Assembly (NCBI GenBank): GCA_020444425.1
Contig: JAHLLB010000048.1
Span: 1-33,624, forward strand
Length of the DNA stretch: 33,624 nt
Origin: a bacterium
GTDB taxonomy: Bacteria; Electryoneota; Electryoneia; Electryoneales; Electryoneaceae
Direction of reading: 5' to 3'
Below the pieces are notes generated by a model that saw nothing but the letters and a program-made list of their open reading frames with translations, searched no databases and was not told the origin of the DNA. Position numbers and translations under genes: made by a program. Of the stretch, positions 7,115-17,400 are shown piece after piece (the first letter of the stretch is position 1; the number at the start of each line of letters is the position of its first letter).

Positions 7115-7900
7115 GTGGAGCTGTTCCGCATCGGCTTTTTGAGTGTCGGCCTTATCGACATCGTCGACATCGCTTTGGTCGCGTACATCTTTTACAAGTT
7201 GTACTCGGTCATGCGCGGCACTCGTGGTTCGCAGATGGTGATTGGACTGCTGCTCTTGTTCATCGCCAGCCTGGTCGTCGGTGCGCTCGGCCTGAAAGCG
7301 ACAACCTGGCTGGCGCAATCGGTAGCACAGGTGTGGGTGCTGGCTTTCGTCATCCTGTTCCAGCCGGAACTGCGACGACTGATGGTGCAGATCGGCCAGA
7401 CACGACTGGTCCAGCGCCTGTTACGGGTGCGCGGAACAAAAGCCATCGAGGAGATCGTCAAGTCGGCGGTGCAGCTGTCGGAGAAACGGTACGGCGGGCT
7501 GTTCGTGCTGCAACGCGACATTGGCCTGCGCGGGATTATCGAAACCGGCGTCAAGATGCAGAGCGAAGTCTCCAGCGAGCTGCTGGTGTCGTTGTTCTTC
7601 CCACGCACGCCCCTGCATGACGGCGCGGTGGTCATCAGCGGTAACCTGATCGAGGCGGCCGCCTGCATTCTGCCATTGAGCGAGAATCCGAACATCGACG
7701 CGTCCATCGGCACCCGGCACCGGGCGGCGCTCGGCGTGTCCGAGGAGTCGGACGCCGCGGCGATTGTCGTCAGCGAGGAAACCGGACAGATTTCCATCGC
7801 CTACCGTGGTGAATTTCTCGAGCGTGGCATCACCGGCGATGAACTGCGTGATCACCTGAAAAAAATCTTCGAACGCGTCAGCCACAACCTGGCGGACTAA
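7115..7900 (+). CDS. cdaA: Diadenylate cyclase CdaA (c-di-AMP synthase)
   Basis: A membrane-bound cyclase that joins two ATP into cyclic di-AMP, a second messenger for potassium, osmotic and cell-wall control. The start is GTG 7115: GGGGGAGA lies just upstream and the translation begins VELFRIGFLS, as in the family; it gives 261 aa, a usual length. Three hydrophobic segments fill about residues 15-85, followed by the DAC (DisA_N) domain. Both signature motifs are intact: DGA at about 169-171 and GTRHR at about 199-203. The regulator gene cdaR and glmM, common downstream partners, are not beside it; REP repeats and a transposase follow instead. Confidence 0.96.
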   Translation: MELFRIGFLSVGLIDIVDIALVAYIFYKLYSVMRGTRGSQMVIGLLLLFIASLVVGALGLKATTWLAQSVAQVWVLAFVILFQPELRRLMVQIGQTRLVQRLLRVRGTKAIEEIVKSAVQLSEKRYGGLFVLQRDIGLRGIIETGVKMQSEVSSELLVSLFFPRTPLHDGAVVISGNLIEAAACILPLSENPNIDASIGTRHRAALGVSEESDAAAIVVSEETGQISIAYRGEFLERGITGDELRDHLKKIFERVSHNLAD

Positions 7901-7920
7901 ACGCACCCGGACCGATCGCG

Positions 7921-8056
7921 ATGTGCCCCTGATGGCTCTGCCAGCAGGGCTGAGCAAATCTGGATCGGCTGTGATGTGCCCCTGATGGCTTTGCCAGCAG
8001 GGCTGAGCAAATCTGGATCGGCTGTGATGTGCCCCTGATGGCTCTGCCAGCCGGGC
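7921..8056 (+). repeat. Three REP units upstream of the transposase, 53-bp period
   Basis: Copies start at 7921, 7974 and 8027. Each contains a 30-bp core with gcccctgatggct and gccagcagggc, which fold into an imperfect hairpin (cctg/cagg and tggc/gcca). The first two share the linker tgagcaaatctgg; the third diverges after its core, 30 bp before the transposase start. The same core occurs in reverse orientation five times downstream. Confidence 0.9.
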
Positions 8057-8086
8057 TCCTTAATAGTTTCTGAACCTGGAAGCGCT

Positions 8087-8620
8087 ATGCCTCGTTATCG
8101 AATCGATGATCCTGATGCTGCACACTATCTCACTTTTTCATGTCATCAACGGCGTTTACTGTTTCTAAATCCAACCCTATGTTACCTGTTTCTCGAAAAA
8201 CTACACGATGCAAGAACCAAGTTGAACTTTCAATTGTTAGCCTATGTAATCATGCCTAATCATGTACATCTACTCCTGCTTCCAGGTTCGATTCCCATGA
8301 AGAAAATAATGTATCACGTAAAGCAGCCGTTCAGCTATCATGCTGGTTTGTACTACAAGGAAAACTATCCGCGCCTTCATCGAGCTCTGAGTGTGAAACG
8401 TGGTTTGAAGTGGTCGTTCCGGTTCTGGTTGGCCGGGGGAGGGTTCGACCGGTTGTTGTACACGAATGACGATATCCAGAAACGTATTCGCTATACTCAC
8501 CGTAATCCTCTCAGGTGGGGAATTACGGAAAACCCAGAGATGTATCCATGGTCTAGTTTTCATGCGTATTCCAATAAATCCGGAAAACCCATTCCCGTGG
8601 ATCGCCCGGTATGGTTGTAG
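8087..8620 (+). CDS. REP-associated tyrosine transposase (RAYT, Y1_Tnp)
   Basis: A 177-aa IS200-like HUH single-strand nuclease of the TnpA-REP type, which acts on REP hairpins. The metal-binding HxH is His59-Val-His61 in MPNHVHLLL. The likely catalytic tyrosine is Tyr136 in RYTHRNP, by alignment with the 'YIHxNPVR' helix of the family. The usual tail 'PEMYPWSSF' follows. It looks full-length and intact. It has three cognate-looking REP copies upstream and five inverted copies downstream, the standard RAYT/REP arrangement. Its base composition is visibly richer in A/T than cdaA and the glycan operon on either side, which suggests separate ancestry. Confidence 0.93.
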   Translation: MPRYRIDDPDAAHYLTFSCHQRRLLFLNPTLCYLFLEKLHDARTKLNFQLLAYVIMPNHVHLLLLPGSIPMKKIMYHVKQPFSYHAGLYYKENYPRLHRALSVKRGLKWSFRFWLAGGGFDRLLYTNDDIQKRIRYTHRNPLRWGITENPEMYPWSSFHAYSNKSGKPIPVDRPVWL

Positions 8621-8630
8621 CAGGCGGTTA

Positions 8631-8893
8631 ATCCCTGCTGGCGGAGCCATCAGGGGCACATGACCGGTGTGGATGGAATTGGCGGTTGATCTCTGCTGGC
8701 GGAGCCATCAGGGGCACATGACCGGCGTGGATGGAATTGGCGGTTGATCCCTGCTGGCGGAGCCATCAGGGGCACATGACCGGCGTGGATGGAATTGGTG
8801 GTTGATCCCTGCTGGCGGAGCCATCAGGGGCACATGACCGGCGTGGATGGAATTGGTGGTTGATCCCTGCTGGCGGAGCCATCAGGGGCACAT
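8631..8893 (-). repeat. Five REP units downstream of the transposase, 58-bp period
   Basis: Near-identical copies start at 8631, 8689, 8747, 8805 and 8863. Each holds the inverse of the upstream core (ccctgctggcggagccat, then caggggcaca). Linkers are about 28 bp (tgaccggcgtggatgg, then aattgg) and almost invariant, so the array expanded recently as whole 58-bp units. Copy 2 has ctctgctgg instead of ccctgctgg. It fills the gap to the glycan operon and probably carries or precedes that operon's promoter. Confidence 0.92.
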
Positions 8894-8961
8894 ACCAGAG
8901 GCACATGTATGTCGCACGAATTGTGCGATGACAGTGAACAGAGCCGAACACAGGACCCACC

Positions 8962-11559
8962 ATGGCGAAACGGGCGAAGAAACAGAACCAACCGGAAACA
9001 AAACCCTCAGCCGACGAGGAAAAGCGGAAAGCGGTCACCGGAATCCTGCGGGAGAGTGAGACTGCGTTTCTGTTTCCGAAACGGTCGCTGGTCGGGGACA
9101 TCGTCGCCATCGCTGCGCTGTATGTCGTCACCCTGATCCTGTTCTGGAATTTCGTCGTCGAACCGAACCGCTTCAGCGTATCGGGGGATGCCTTCGCCGC
9201 ACGTGCGTGGAACGATGTCGGTGCCGAGATCGACGCGCAAGTCGACGGCCCGGCGGCGTGGAATCCGTACGTCTTCCTTGGCTTCCCGACCTACGGTTCG
9301 CTGGCGTATCACCCCGATTCATGGCTGAATCCGGCGAACTGGCTGGATATTCCCGGACGTTTCCTGTTCGGCCCGCACGACATGAACAAGCAGATCTTCT
9401 ACTACTTCCTCAGCGGGCTGTTGATGTACCTGTTCGCACGGGGAGTGGGGCTGCCGTGGTGGGCGTCGCTGCTGGCGGGGCTGACATTCCTGCTGAACCC
9501 GTACAACCTGTCACTGGCAGAAGCGGGGCACGGGTCCAAACACTGGACCATCGCGATGCTGCCGCTGACTCTGCTGCTAACCCATCGTGTCCTGACCAAA
9601 CGCCGTCTGCTCGAATTGGCACTACTCGCACTTGGAACCGCCGCGCTGCTGCTTTCGATGCACGCCCAGATCGCCTACTACGGCCTGCTCACCGGTGGCC
9701 TCTACGCGCTGGCGTGGTTCATCCGTGAACTGCTGCGCGACCGGGCGGTTGCCCTGCGTGGAGTTGCAGGCTATGCTGGCGGAACGGCACTCGGGTTGTT
9801 GCTGTCAGCGTTTGTTTACTGGCCAATCTATGTGTTCTCGAAGTATTCGATCCGTGGTACCGGTCCGCTGCGGGACGAAGGCGGCGCTTCCGGCCTTGAC
9901 TGGACCTACGCGACCAACTGGTCGCTGCATCCGCTGGAATCGTTGCAGTTCCTCGTTCCGGGCTGGTTCGGCCTTGGCGGTAGCGCACCGCCGGATCGCA
10001 TGTTGACTGTCGATACCGCGCTGAACTACAACCTCTACTGGGGCTGGATGCCCTTCACCACCAGTTCGCTGTACATGGGTATCATCCCGCTGCTGCTGGC
10101 GATCCTCGCGGGGATCTGGCTGTGGAAGAAAAGCGGCGTGGTGCGCTGGATGAGCATCGCTGCGGTGCTGGCGTGGATTGTCAGCTTCGGTCGCTTCCTG
10201 CCGGTGCTGTACGGGCCGATGTATTACGCGCTTCCGTTCTTCAACAAGTTCCGCGTTCCGTCGATGGCGCTGGTGATCACCGCGCTCGGCGTGTCGCTGC
10301 TCGCGGCGTATGGGCTGGCGGAACTGGTGAAACGTTTGATCGCGGCCCGGGACGACGACAAGCGTCGCGCTGGCCTGAGCCGGCTGTTTACCGTCGTGCT
10401 GATCGTCGCGATTGCCGGCTTCGCCCTTGCCGTGTTCATGCCCGGCCCGATGGACACCTTCCTCAAGGACGGTGAAACCCGCCAGTACGACGCCCAGACC
10501 CTGCAGTACGTGCTCGAGCTGCGTTGGCAGATCTTCACCGCGACGCTGCTGGTGACGGCGTTCATTCTCGCCATCTTCGCGCTGTCGGTGCGGTTGTCGC
10601 TGCGCAAGACGCTGGCCTTCCTGCTGCCGACATCCATCGCGGTCGCAATCATCTTCACCGGCTATGATCTGTTCACGATCGACCAACGTTTCCTGCACCC
10701 GGTGCCGGAACGCGCGTTGACCGGGCAGCTGCAGGAATCCAGTGCGGTCCAGTACATCAAACAGCAACAGTTCCCGGAAGCGGAACCGTTCCGCATCTTC
10801 CCGGTTGGCAACGACTTCCAGAACAACACGTGGATGTACCACCGCATCCAGAGCATCGGCGGATACGGTGCAAACAAACTCCGTGTCTACCAGGATCTGC
10901 TCGATTACGCCTTCTACAGCCCGCAGGGCCAACCGAATCTTGCCCTCGCCGGGATGATGAACGCGCGCTACCTCGTCTCTGGGCAACCGTTGGGCGGAAA
11001 CTTTCAGCAGGTTCACGCCGACGAGCAAAACCAGCAGTACGTGTACTTCAACCCGTTTGCGACACCGAGGGTGTGGTTCGTTGACAACGTGGAGGTGATC
11101 GAGGATCCGGACGATGTCATGACCGCCATCGCGCGGGAGGATTTCCAGTTCACGAAGAACGCGATCGTGATGGAAACGCCCGAGTTCATGCCGGTCCCGG
11201 GGGATTCGGCGCGGCATGTGCAGATGTCCAATGCCGAGTTTGGGCCACACGAATACAACGTTGAGATCCGCAACACCGAGCCCGGCTTCATCGTGCTCAG
11301 CGAAATCTGGTATCCGCAGGGCTGGTACGCCGAATTGAACGGCGAACCGGTCGAGTTCATGCGCACCAACTATGCCCTGCGCGGACTGCCGGTCCCGCCG
11401 GGAGAACACACGCTGCACGTGTACTACGATCCGCCGGAAGTGAAGGCGGGTTTCATGATCTCCCGCATCGCGATGGCGATCACACTCCTGCTGCTCGCAT
11501 TTTCACTGATCCAGATTTTCCGCACACGGCAAGCGCCGGTCAGGAAATCCGATGCCTGA
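8962..11559 (+). CDS. YfhO-family multi-spanning membrane protein
   Basis: An 865-aa integral membrane protein of the YfhO family, which is related to GT-C membrane glycosyltransferases and works on cell-surface glycans (in Firmicutes, glycosylation of lipoteichoic acid). A basic cytoplasmic N-terminus (KRAKKQNQPE) precedes the first helix at about residue 45. Roughly twelve more hydrophobic segments follow to about residue 580. A soluble C-terminal domain with YPQGWYAELNGEPV and GEHTLHVYYDPP, typical of YfhO, and a final helix end the protein. AGGA lies 6 bp before ATG 8962. It is the first gene of a three-gene operon and overlaps the flippase gene by 8 bp, so the pair is translationally coupled. 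The substrate is unknown. Confidence 0.85.
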   Translation: MAKRAKKQNQPETKPSADEEKRKAVTGILRESETAFLFPKRSLVGDIVAIAALYVVTLILFWNFVVEPNRFSVSGDAFAARAWNDVGAEIDAQVDGPAAWNPYVFLGFPTYGSLAYHPDSWLNPANWLDIPGRFLFGPHDMNKQIFYYFLSGLLMYLFARGVGLPWWASLLAGLTFLLNPYNLSLAEAGHGSKHWTIAMLPLTLLLTHRVLTKRRLLELALLALGTAALLLSMHAQIAYYGLLTGGLYALAWFIRELLRDRAVALRGVAGYAGGTALGLLLSAFVYWPIYVFSKYSIRGTGPLRDEGGASGLDWTYATNWSLHPLESLQFLVPGWFGLGGSAPPDRMLTVDTALNYNLYWGWMPFTTSSLYMGIIPLLLAILAGIWLWKKSGVVRWMSIAAVLAWIVSFGRFLPVLYGPMYYALPFFNKFRVPSMALVITALGVSLLAAYGLAELVKRLIAARDDDKRRAGLSRLFTVVLIVAIAGFALAVFMPGPMDTFLKDGETRQYDAQTLQYVLELRWQIFTATLLVTAFILAIFALSVRLSLRKTLAFLLPTSIAVAIIFTGYDLFTIDQRFLHPVPERALTGQLQESSAVQYIKQQQFPEAEPFRIFPVGNDFQNNTWMYHRIQSIGGYGANKLRVYQDLLDYAFYSPQGQPNLALAGMMNARYLVSGQPLGGNFQQVHADEQNQQYVYFNPFATPRVWFVDNVEVIEDPDDVMTAIAREDFQFTKNAIVMETPEFMPVPGDSARHVQMSNAEFGPHEYNVEIRNTEPGFIVLSEIWYPQGWYAELNGEPVEFMRTNYALRGLPVPPGEHTLHVYYDPPEVKAGFMISRIAMAITLLLLAFSLIQIFRTRQAPVRKSDA

Positions 11560-12940
11560 GCGCGACCCGGCGGGGAAGGCTGATCCCGGTCCGGCACGCC
11601 TGTCGCTGCAAGAGACACTGCTGCGCAAGCTGGGGGCTGGGGAGCGAGGACGCGGCCTCGCCGGTGGCGCGGCCGGATCCTTTCTGCTCAAGGGATTCTC
11701 GTTCCTCGCCGTCTTTCTGACCACGGTCATTCTGACCAATGTGCTCGGTGCGGAACGGTTCGGCGCGTATGCCTACGGGATGAACTGGGTCTACATCCTG
11801 ATGGTCCCGGCCGTACTCGGCTTCGACCGACTGCTGCTGCGTGAAATTCCTGTCCTCGAACACCGCGCCGACTTCGGCAAACTGCGCGGCCTGCTGCGCT
11901 ATTCGCACAAGCTGATCCTCGGCATCTCGTTCGCATTGGCGATGGTTGCCGCCGGGGTGGCGACGTGGATGACGCGGCTGGACGACGTCAGCTTCGCGAT
12001 GACACGCGCGACCCAGATCGCGATGCTGCTGCTGCCGATCTTCGCCCTGCTGCGGTTGCGTCAGACCATCCTGCTGGCGAAACGAAAGTTCGTCACCGCA
12101 CAGATTGGTGAACTGGGGATCCTGCCCTGGGGTACGCTGGTACTGGTTGGTGCGATTGCACTGGTCGACCCGAACCGGCTGAGCGCCGAACTGGCGATCC
12201 TGGCCTACTTCATCACCGGGATGATCGGCATCCTCTTCCTTTACCTGAAGACGCGCAGCGAATTTGATCCACGAGTGTACGAGGCGACTCCGGAATACAA
12301 CGTCCGCGCCTGGCTGGCCGCCGCCGTGCCGATGTTGCTCGTCGCCGGGATGCAGATCCTCAACCAACGCATCGACATCCTGATGGTCGGATCAATGCTC
12401 GGCGCGGAGGACGTCGGCATCTACGCCGTCGCCAACCGTGGTGTGTTGCTGGTCTGGCTCGCGTTCTTCGCGGTGAACCAGCCGCTCTCACCCGTGATGG
12501 CAAAATTGCACGAGGAACAGAACCGCGCCAGCCTGCAGAACCTGCTGGTACGTGCGGCACGCATCAGCCTCGCGCTCGCCGTGCCCATCGCCGCCCTGCT
12601 GATCCTGTTCGCCTCGACCTTCCTCGGTTTCTTCGGAGCGGAGTTTCGCGCCGGACACGACCCAATGGTTATCATGAGCGTCGGGCAGGTGATCACGATG
12701 GTCTTTGGCTCGGTCTCGACAGCGCTGGTGATGACCGGAAACGAACGCACCGCAGCCGTCGGCATCGGCATCAGCGTCCTGCTCAACATCGCGCTGAATC
12801 TGCTACTTATTCCGATCTACGGGATGACCGGCGCAGCCTGGGCGCTGGTGGTCGGACAGATCACCGCCGCCGCAATGATGAGTATCTTTGTCTATCGCAA
12901 CCTGGGGATCAACAGCACCGCTCTTGGTAAAACGTCATGA
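11552..12940 (+). CDS. Polysaccharide flippase (Wzx/MATE-like, MOP superfamily)
   Basis: A 462-aa inner-membrane protein with about twelve to fourteen hydrophobic segments from about residue 40 to the end. It matches the polysaccharide-biosynthesis/Wzx group: an N-terminal 'GSFLLKGFSFLAVFLTTVIL' helix, 'LGAERFGAYAYG' in the first loop, and 'NQRIDILMVGSMLGAEDVG' at the start of the second half. Such proteins turn lipid-linked oligosaccharides from the cytoplasmic to the outer face of the membrane. Its start overlaps the YfhO-like gene and its end overlaps the glycosyltransferase gene by 4 bp (ATGA), so all three are probably made together. The glycan is not identifiable from sequence. Confidence 0.88.
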   Translation: MPERDPAGKADPGPARLSLQETLLRKLGAGERGRGLAGGAAGSFLLKGFSFLAVFLTTVILTNVLGAERFGAYAYGMNWVYILMVPAVLGFDRLLLREIPVLEHRADFGKLRGLLRYSHKLILGISFALAMVAAGVATWMTRLDDVSFAMTRATQIAMLLLPIFALLRLRQTILLAKRKFVTAQIGELGILPWGTLVLVGAIALVDPNRLSAELAILAYFITGMIGILFLYLKTRSEFDPRVYEATPEYNVRAWLAAAVPMLLVAGMQILNQRIDILMVGSMLGAEDVGIYAVANRGVLLVWLAFFAVNQPLSPVMAKLHEEQNRASLQNLLVRAARISLALAVPIAALLILFASTFLGFFGAEFRAGHDPMVIMSVGQVITMVFGSVSTALVMTGNERTAAVGIGISVLLNIALNLLLIPIYGMTGAAWALVVGQITAAAMMSIFVYRNLGINSTALGKTS

Positions 12941-14310
12941 AGATTCTGCATGTCGTCCACCAGTTCCTCCCGCACCACCGCCACGGGGCCGAAATCTCGA
13001 CCTACGAACTCGCGGTGATGCAGCAGTCGCTCGGCCATGAGTCCGTCGTGGTCGCCGGAGAACGCGGACACCAGCAGGATGAGTTGTACCTCGAACGGGA
13101 CCGCTACCGCGAACTGACCGTTCACCGCATCTTTTTCAACCCACGTACTCCCAACGGCTGGCTGTCCCACCACGGCTTCGAACATCTCTGGCGGCGCTTG
13201 CTCGAATACGAACGCCCGGACATCGTGCATATCCAGCAGGCGCTCAACCTGTCCTTGTCGCTGATCGACATTACCCACCAGATGAACATCCCGATGGTAT
13301 TCACCGTGCGCGATTTCGCGATGCTGTGCGCACGGATCAACCTCGTGCGCGGCGATCACACCCTCTGCCGTGAAACGGATCTCGAAGCCGATTGCGTCCA
13401 GTGCCTGCATCACGAAAGCGGCTTGGAACGCGGCGAGCTTCTGCCCGCACTGGTCGACCTGGCACGTGAAAATGTTACCAGCCCGCGTTCGTGGGAGCTG
13501 CTGCTCGGCGCAGCACGGGCAAAGCTGCTCAGCCGTGGCGTGGCCGCTCCGGTACGCCTGGAAACCATCGCCGACATGCGCCGCCGCAATGACGCTGTGC
13601 TCGCCCGGTTGCGCAAGGTCGCGGCGATCACTGCCATCAGCGAGGATACCGCCGCGCGCTTCGAAAAACTGGCAAAAGGCCGGGTGAACGTGCGGACGTT
13701 GCAGCAGGTGCCGGATACCCGCCGCTGTGTCTGGAAACAACGCCCGCTGAGCGACGGCCCCCTGCGCATTGGCTACATCGGCAAGATGGCGTGGATCAAG
13801 GGTGTGCAAGTGCTGCTCAGCGCGTTCCGCCGCCTGCCCACCGGCAAGGCGGAACTGCACCTGTTCGGCGGACCGACACGCACCGACGTCAAGCAACTCG
13901 CCTTCTGGCGGCAATTGCGTGAACAGGGCAACCTGCCGACTGTGACCTTCCATTCCGACCCGTTTGACCCGTCACGAATCTCCGAGGTGATGGAACAGTT
14001 CGACGTGCTCGTCATCCCCAGTTTGTGGTTCGAGGCGTACGGGCGCGTGGTCGGCGAGGCGCTGGCGAGCGGGATTCCGGTGGTCTGCTCCGACGAAGGC
14101 GGTCCGGCGACGATCATCGAGGACGGCGTCAACGGCCTCAGCTTCAAACTCGGTGACGCCAAAGCGCTCGCGGTAACCCTGCGCCGTTTTATCGACGAAC
14201 CCACGCTGCTCGAAACCCTGAGTAAAAACGCCCGGGCACCAAAAACACCCGAGACCTACGGCGGCGAAGTCCTCGCGCTGTATGACGAGGTGCTCAGTGT
14301 AGCGCAATAA
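12937..14310 (+). CDS. GT4-family glycosyltransferase
   Basis: A 457-aa GT-B-fold glycosyltransferase that would transfer a sugar from an activated donor during surface glycan assembly. The N-terminal half opens with MKILHVVHQFLPHHRHGAE, the glycine-containing acceptor-side loop of the GT4 family. At about residues 130-155 there is a cysteine cluster (MLCAR, HTLCRET, CVQCLHH) often seen in GT4 enzymes with an inserted domain. The C-terminal donor domain contains IGYIGKMAWIKGVQVLL and the E-x7-E region EAYGRVVGEALASGIPVVCS. It overlaps the flippase gene by ATGA. The last gene of the operon, it meets the five-LTD gene convergently at a shared hairpin. Confidence 0.92.
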   Translation: MKILHVVHQFLPHHRHGAEISTYELAVMQQSLGHESVVVAGERGHQQDELYLERDRYRELTVHRIFFNPRTPNGWLSHHGFEHLWRRLLEYERPDIVHIQQALNLSLSLIDITHQMNIPMVFTVRDFAMLCARINLVRGDHTLCRETDLEADCVQCLHHESGLERGELLPALVDLARENVTSPRSWELLLGAARAKLLSRGVAAPVRLETIADMRRRNDAVLARLRKVAAITAISEDTAARFEKLAKGRVNVRTLQQVPDTRRCVWKQRPLSDGPLRIGYIGKMAWIKGVQVLLSAFRRLPTGKAELHLFGGPTRTDVKQLAFWRQLREQGNLPTVTFHSDPFDPSRISEVMEQFDVLVIPSLWFEAYGRVVGEALASGIPVVCSDEGGPATIIEDGVNGLSFKLGDAKALAVTLRRFIDEPTLLETLSKNARAPKTPETYGGEVLALYDEVLSVAQ

Positions 14311-14327
14311 TCCCGTGCCTGGTGAGT

Positions 14328-14360
14328 AAAAATCGCCACGGACAAATGCCCGTGGCGATT
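14328..14360 (-). terminator. Rho-independent terminator between convergent genes
   Basis: aatcgccacgg (14331-14341) pairs perfectly with ccgtggcgatt (14350-14360) around 8 bases. On the minus strand the stem is followed by TTTTT, so it best terminates the five-LTD gene. On the plus strand only a loose T/A stretch follows, but it may also stop the glycan operon. Confidence 0.8.
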
Positions 14361-14371
14361 CATATTCAATT

Positions 14372-14401
14372 TCTGTCTTTTCCTGTCAGTTCCGGTCTTT
14401 T
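14372..14401 (-). repeat. Three 10-bp repeats at the stop codon of the five-LTD gene
   Basis: On the minus strand the decamers read AAAAGACCGG, AACTGACAGG, AAAAGACAGA. The first begins inside the TAA stop codon and the last ends just before the terminator region. The unit is the same aaaagacagg decamer that forms the long array at 91-190. Confidence 0.7.
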
Positions 14402-17400
14402 ACTTCATCAGTACAACCTTCTGCATCTCAGTCAGCTGGCCCGGGATGTCGACACGCAGGAAGTAGACGCCGCTCGCGAGACGCGAACCGTCCACCGTGA
14501 ACGTGTGCCATCCGGCCGAATAGCTGGCGTCCACAACCTTCGCCACCTGCTGCCCGAGCATGTTGTACATCGCCATCTTCACCTGTCCGACTTCCGGCAA
14601 CGCAACTTCGATCGACGTCGTCGGGTTGAACGGGTTCGGATAGGCGTGGCCAACCTCAAACTCGTCCGGCAACGCCGACACGTCTTCGCCAGCACCCGCG
14701 ACCTGGAACAGTTCAGCCCATTGCTCCCATGTCCAGCCGTCCACGGACGGTCCGGCCTTGGTGAACTCGAAGCTGTCCGACACGAAGATCGTCGGATAGC
14801 CGATGCGACCGGTGAAGGTGTACGTACCGCCCGGCGCGCCACCCGGCACCGCAACCGTGTTGCCGGTTACCGTAACATCCATGAACGGCGTCACCGTCAG
14901 GTACAATGTGCTGATCGGAACCGTCATCCCGCCCGGAACCGTCGCTTCGGTCCAGTAGCTGACGTTTTCATACGTACCCGGGAGGTAGCTGATGACACGG
15001 CCATCGTAGACGATGTTTCCGCCGCCGACCGGCACGCTGTCCACCACTGGTGTCAGCACGAGATACGCCGAATCGTTCGGGATGCCCGGCGAACCGAAGT
15101 CGCCTGCACTGCCGGCCCACATCGTCGTCGAGATGGCCCACGCCGTTCCGACGCTGTTGTCCTCGAACGGATTCAGGATGTAAATCGACGCGCCGTCCGG
15201 ATGCGGCCATTCAGGCGATTCCGTGTACGCGACTTCGTCGATGATCTCGTAGTGCATGTCCTCGATCCGGATTTCATCCGCCGTATCATCGAGGCTGAAT
15301 CCACTGTAGACGTAGTCTTCTGCTACGCCGCCGTTGAAGTTCGGGTTTCCGTACTTGGCGAGTACGAGGTACTCGTTGGACTCGATCCAGAGGTCCTGCG
15401 TCAGGATAGTGAACGTGTTGCCGCCGTCGTCGAAGAACTCCCAGTAGCGCATGTTCACTGGTTCGGTACCGGCGTTGAAGACCTCAAACCATTCCCCGTA
15501 GGTATCCGAAGAAGCATTCGGGTTGATCATGATCTCCGTGACCACAATCTCCGGGGTCGGCTGCGGAGTCTGGTTGGCTTCACCCGGCGAACCAAAATCG
15601 CCCGCGCTGTTCATCCACTGAATGTCGCTGATCGCCCAGTTGGACGGATCATTGTTGTCCTCACCCAGGTTCAGGCAGTAGAACGACGCACCGAAGTGAC
15701 GTGTGAAGCTGCCGTCGTAGTTCACCTGGTCAACTGTGTTAAAACGGTTGTCGGTGATGATGATCTCGTCGGCGGGATCGTCCAGGCTGAAGCCGCTGTA
15801 AACGTAGTCCTCGTCCACGTTACCGTTGTAGTTCGGATTTGCATACTTCGCGAGCACCATGTATTCATAGGCGTCAATCCAAAGATCCTCCGTGATGGTG
15901 TGAGAATTGCCACCGCTGTCGGAGAGTGTCCAGTACCGCAGATTGACCGAATCCGGCTCGGCGTTAAAGATTTCGAACCATTCGCCGTAGGTATCCGAAG
16001 ACGCATACGGTTCCGCCATGATCTCGGTGATGATGATGTTCGGCACCGGATCCACCGGCTGGTTTGCTTCGCCCGGTGTGCCGTAGTCACCTGCGCTGCC
16101 CGGCCACTGAGTGGTCGAAATCGCCCAGTTTTCGCCAAGGTCGTTGTTCAGGCCGAGATCCGTGAGGAAAATCGACGCACCGACCGGATCGGGGAAGTTG
16201 CCCGCCGGGCTGTAGGCCACCACGTCGATCTCGTTGCCACGGAGGTCATGGATGATGATCTCGTCGTCCGTATTCTCGAGGCTGAAGCCACTGTAAACGT
16301 AGTCCGGCGCAATATTCCCGTTGTAATTCGGATCTGCGTACTTGGCAAACAGGAAATACTCACCCGGCTGCACCCAATAGTCGGTCTGCGGGATAAACTC
16401 CTGGGAACTGTTATCGGTGAATTCCCACAAACGGAAATTGACCGAATCGCTGCCAGCGTTGTACACCTCAAACCACTCGCCGTACGTGTCAGCAGACGCA
16501 TACGGATCGTACATGATCTCGGTGATGACCAGCGTCGGGATCGTGTACCCGGCCTGGTTCTGCTCGCCCGGGGACCCGAAGTCGCCCGCGCTGCCGGCCC
16601 ATGCAACCGTCGAAATTTCCCAGAACGACGGATCGTTGTTGTCCGCACCGAGGCTGTTCAGGTAAATCGAAGCACCGTATGCTTCCGGCCAACCCATCCC
16701 CTCATCAAACTGCACTTCGTCAAGCATGTTGTCGAGATGGTCTGTGAGACGGATTTCGTCCGCTGTTTGATCAAGACTGAACCCGCTGTAGACCCAATCT
16801 TCGTCGATGTTACCGTTGTAGTTGGGGTCGGCGTACTTCGCAAGCACCACGTATTCACCCGGCTGCACCCAGAAGTTTTGGGTGAAGCGGTAGTCGTTGC
16901 TTCCATCATCAGTCAGGTGCCACAAACGCATGTTCGCGGGGTTGGGTCCGGCGTTGTACACCTCGAACCACTCGGCGTAGCTGTCGCTGGCTGCATGCGG
17001 ATCATACATGATTTCAGTAATGATCAGCTCCGGCACCGTGTAGCTGCCTTCGTTCAACTCACGCGGCGAACCGAAATCGTGATCCGCCCATGCGATCGTC
17101 GAGCTGCGCCAGTTGGCGGGGTCGTTGTTGTCCAGCGTGTGATTGATCAGCATCAATGAGGCACCGTCCACATCCGGCCACAAGGTGCCGTCATCGTACA
17201 ACACCTCGTCAATGATGGTGCCCTGATCGTCACGTAGAATCACTTCATCCGCGCCGTTGTCGAGGCTGAATCCACTATAGATGTAATCGTGGTTGATCTG
17301 CCCGTTGTAATTAATGTCGGCGTAATTTCCCAGCGTGAACACATCGCCCGGGCCAACCGCGAGGCCGGTAATGACGTGATTATTGCCATCGTTGTCCGAC

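Noticed and set aside
8444..8452. Phe120 in GGGFDR of the transposase as a lost catalytic tyrosine
   Set aside because: Many relatives have Tyr at this place, but the nucleophile of the family lies in the 'YIHxNP' helix, here Tyr136, which is intact.
7921..8893. Evenly spaced repeats as a possible CRISPR array
   Set aside because: The 'spacers' are nearly identical within each array, repeats are hairpin REP units, and a RAYT gene lies between them; no cas genes are present.
9805..11418. A 537-codon open frame on the minus strand opposite the YfhO-like gene
   Set aside because: Arg/Gln/His-rich translation with no recognisable domain, fully inside a gene with clear membrane topology and family motifs.
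14322..17159. A 945-codon open frame on the plus strand opposite the five-LTD gene
   Set aside because: It mirrors the repeats of the real gene, is rich in Arg/Val/His, has no domain and runs through the terminator hairpin. It results from the codon pattern of the minus-strand gene.
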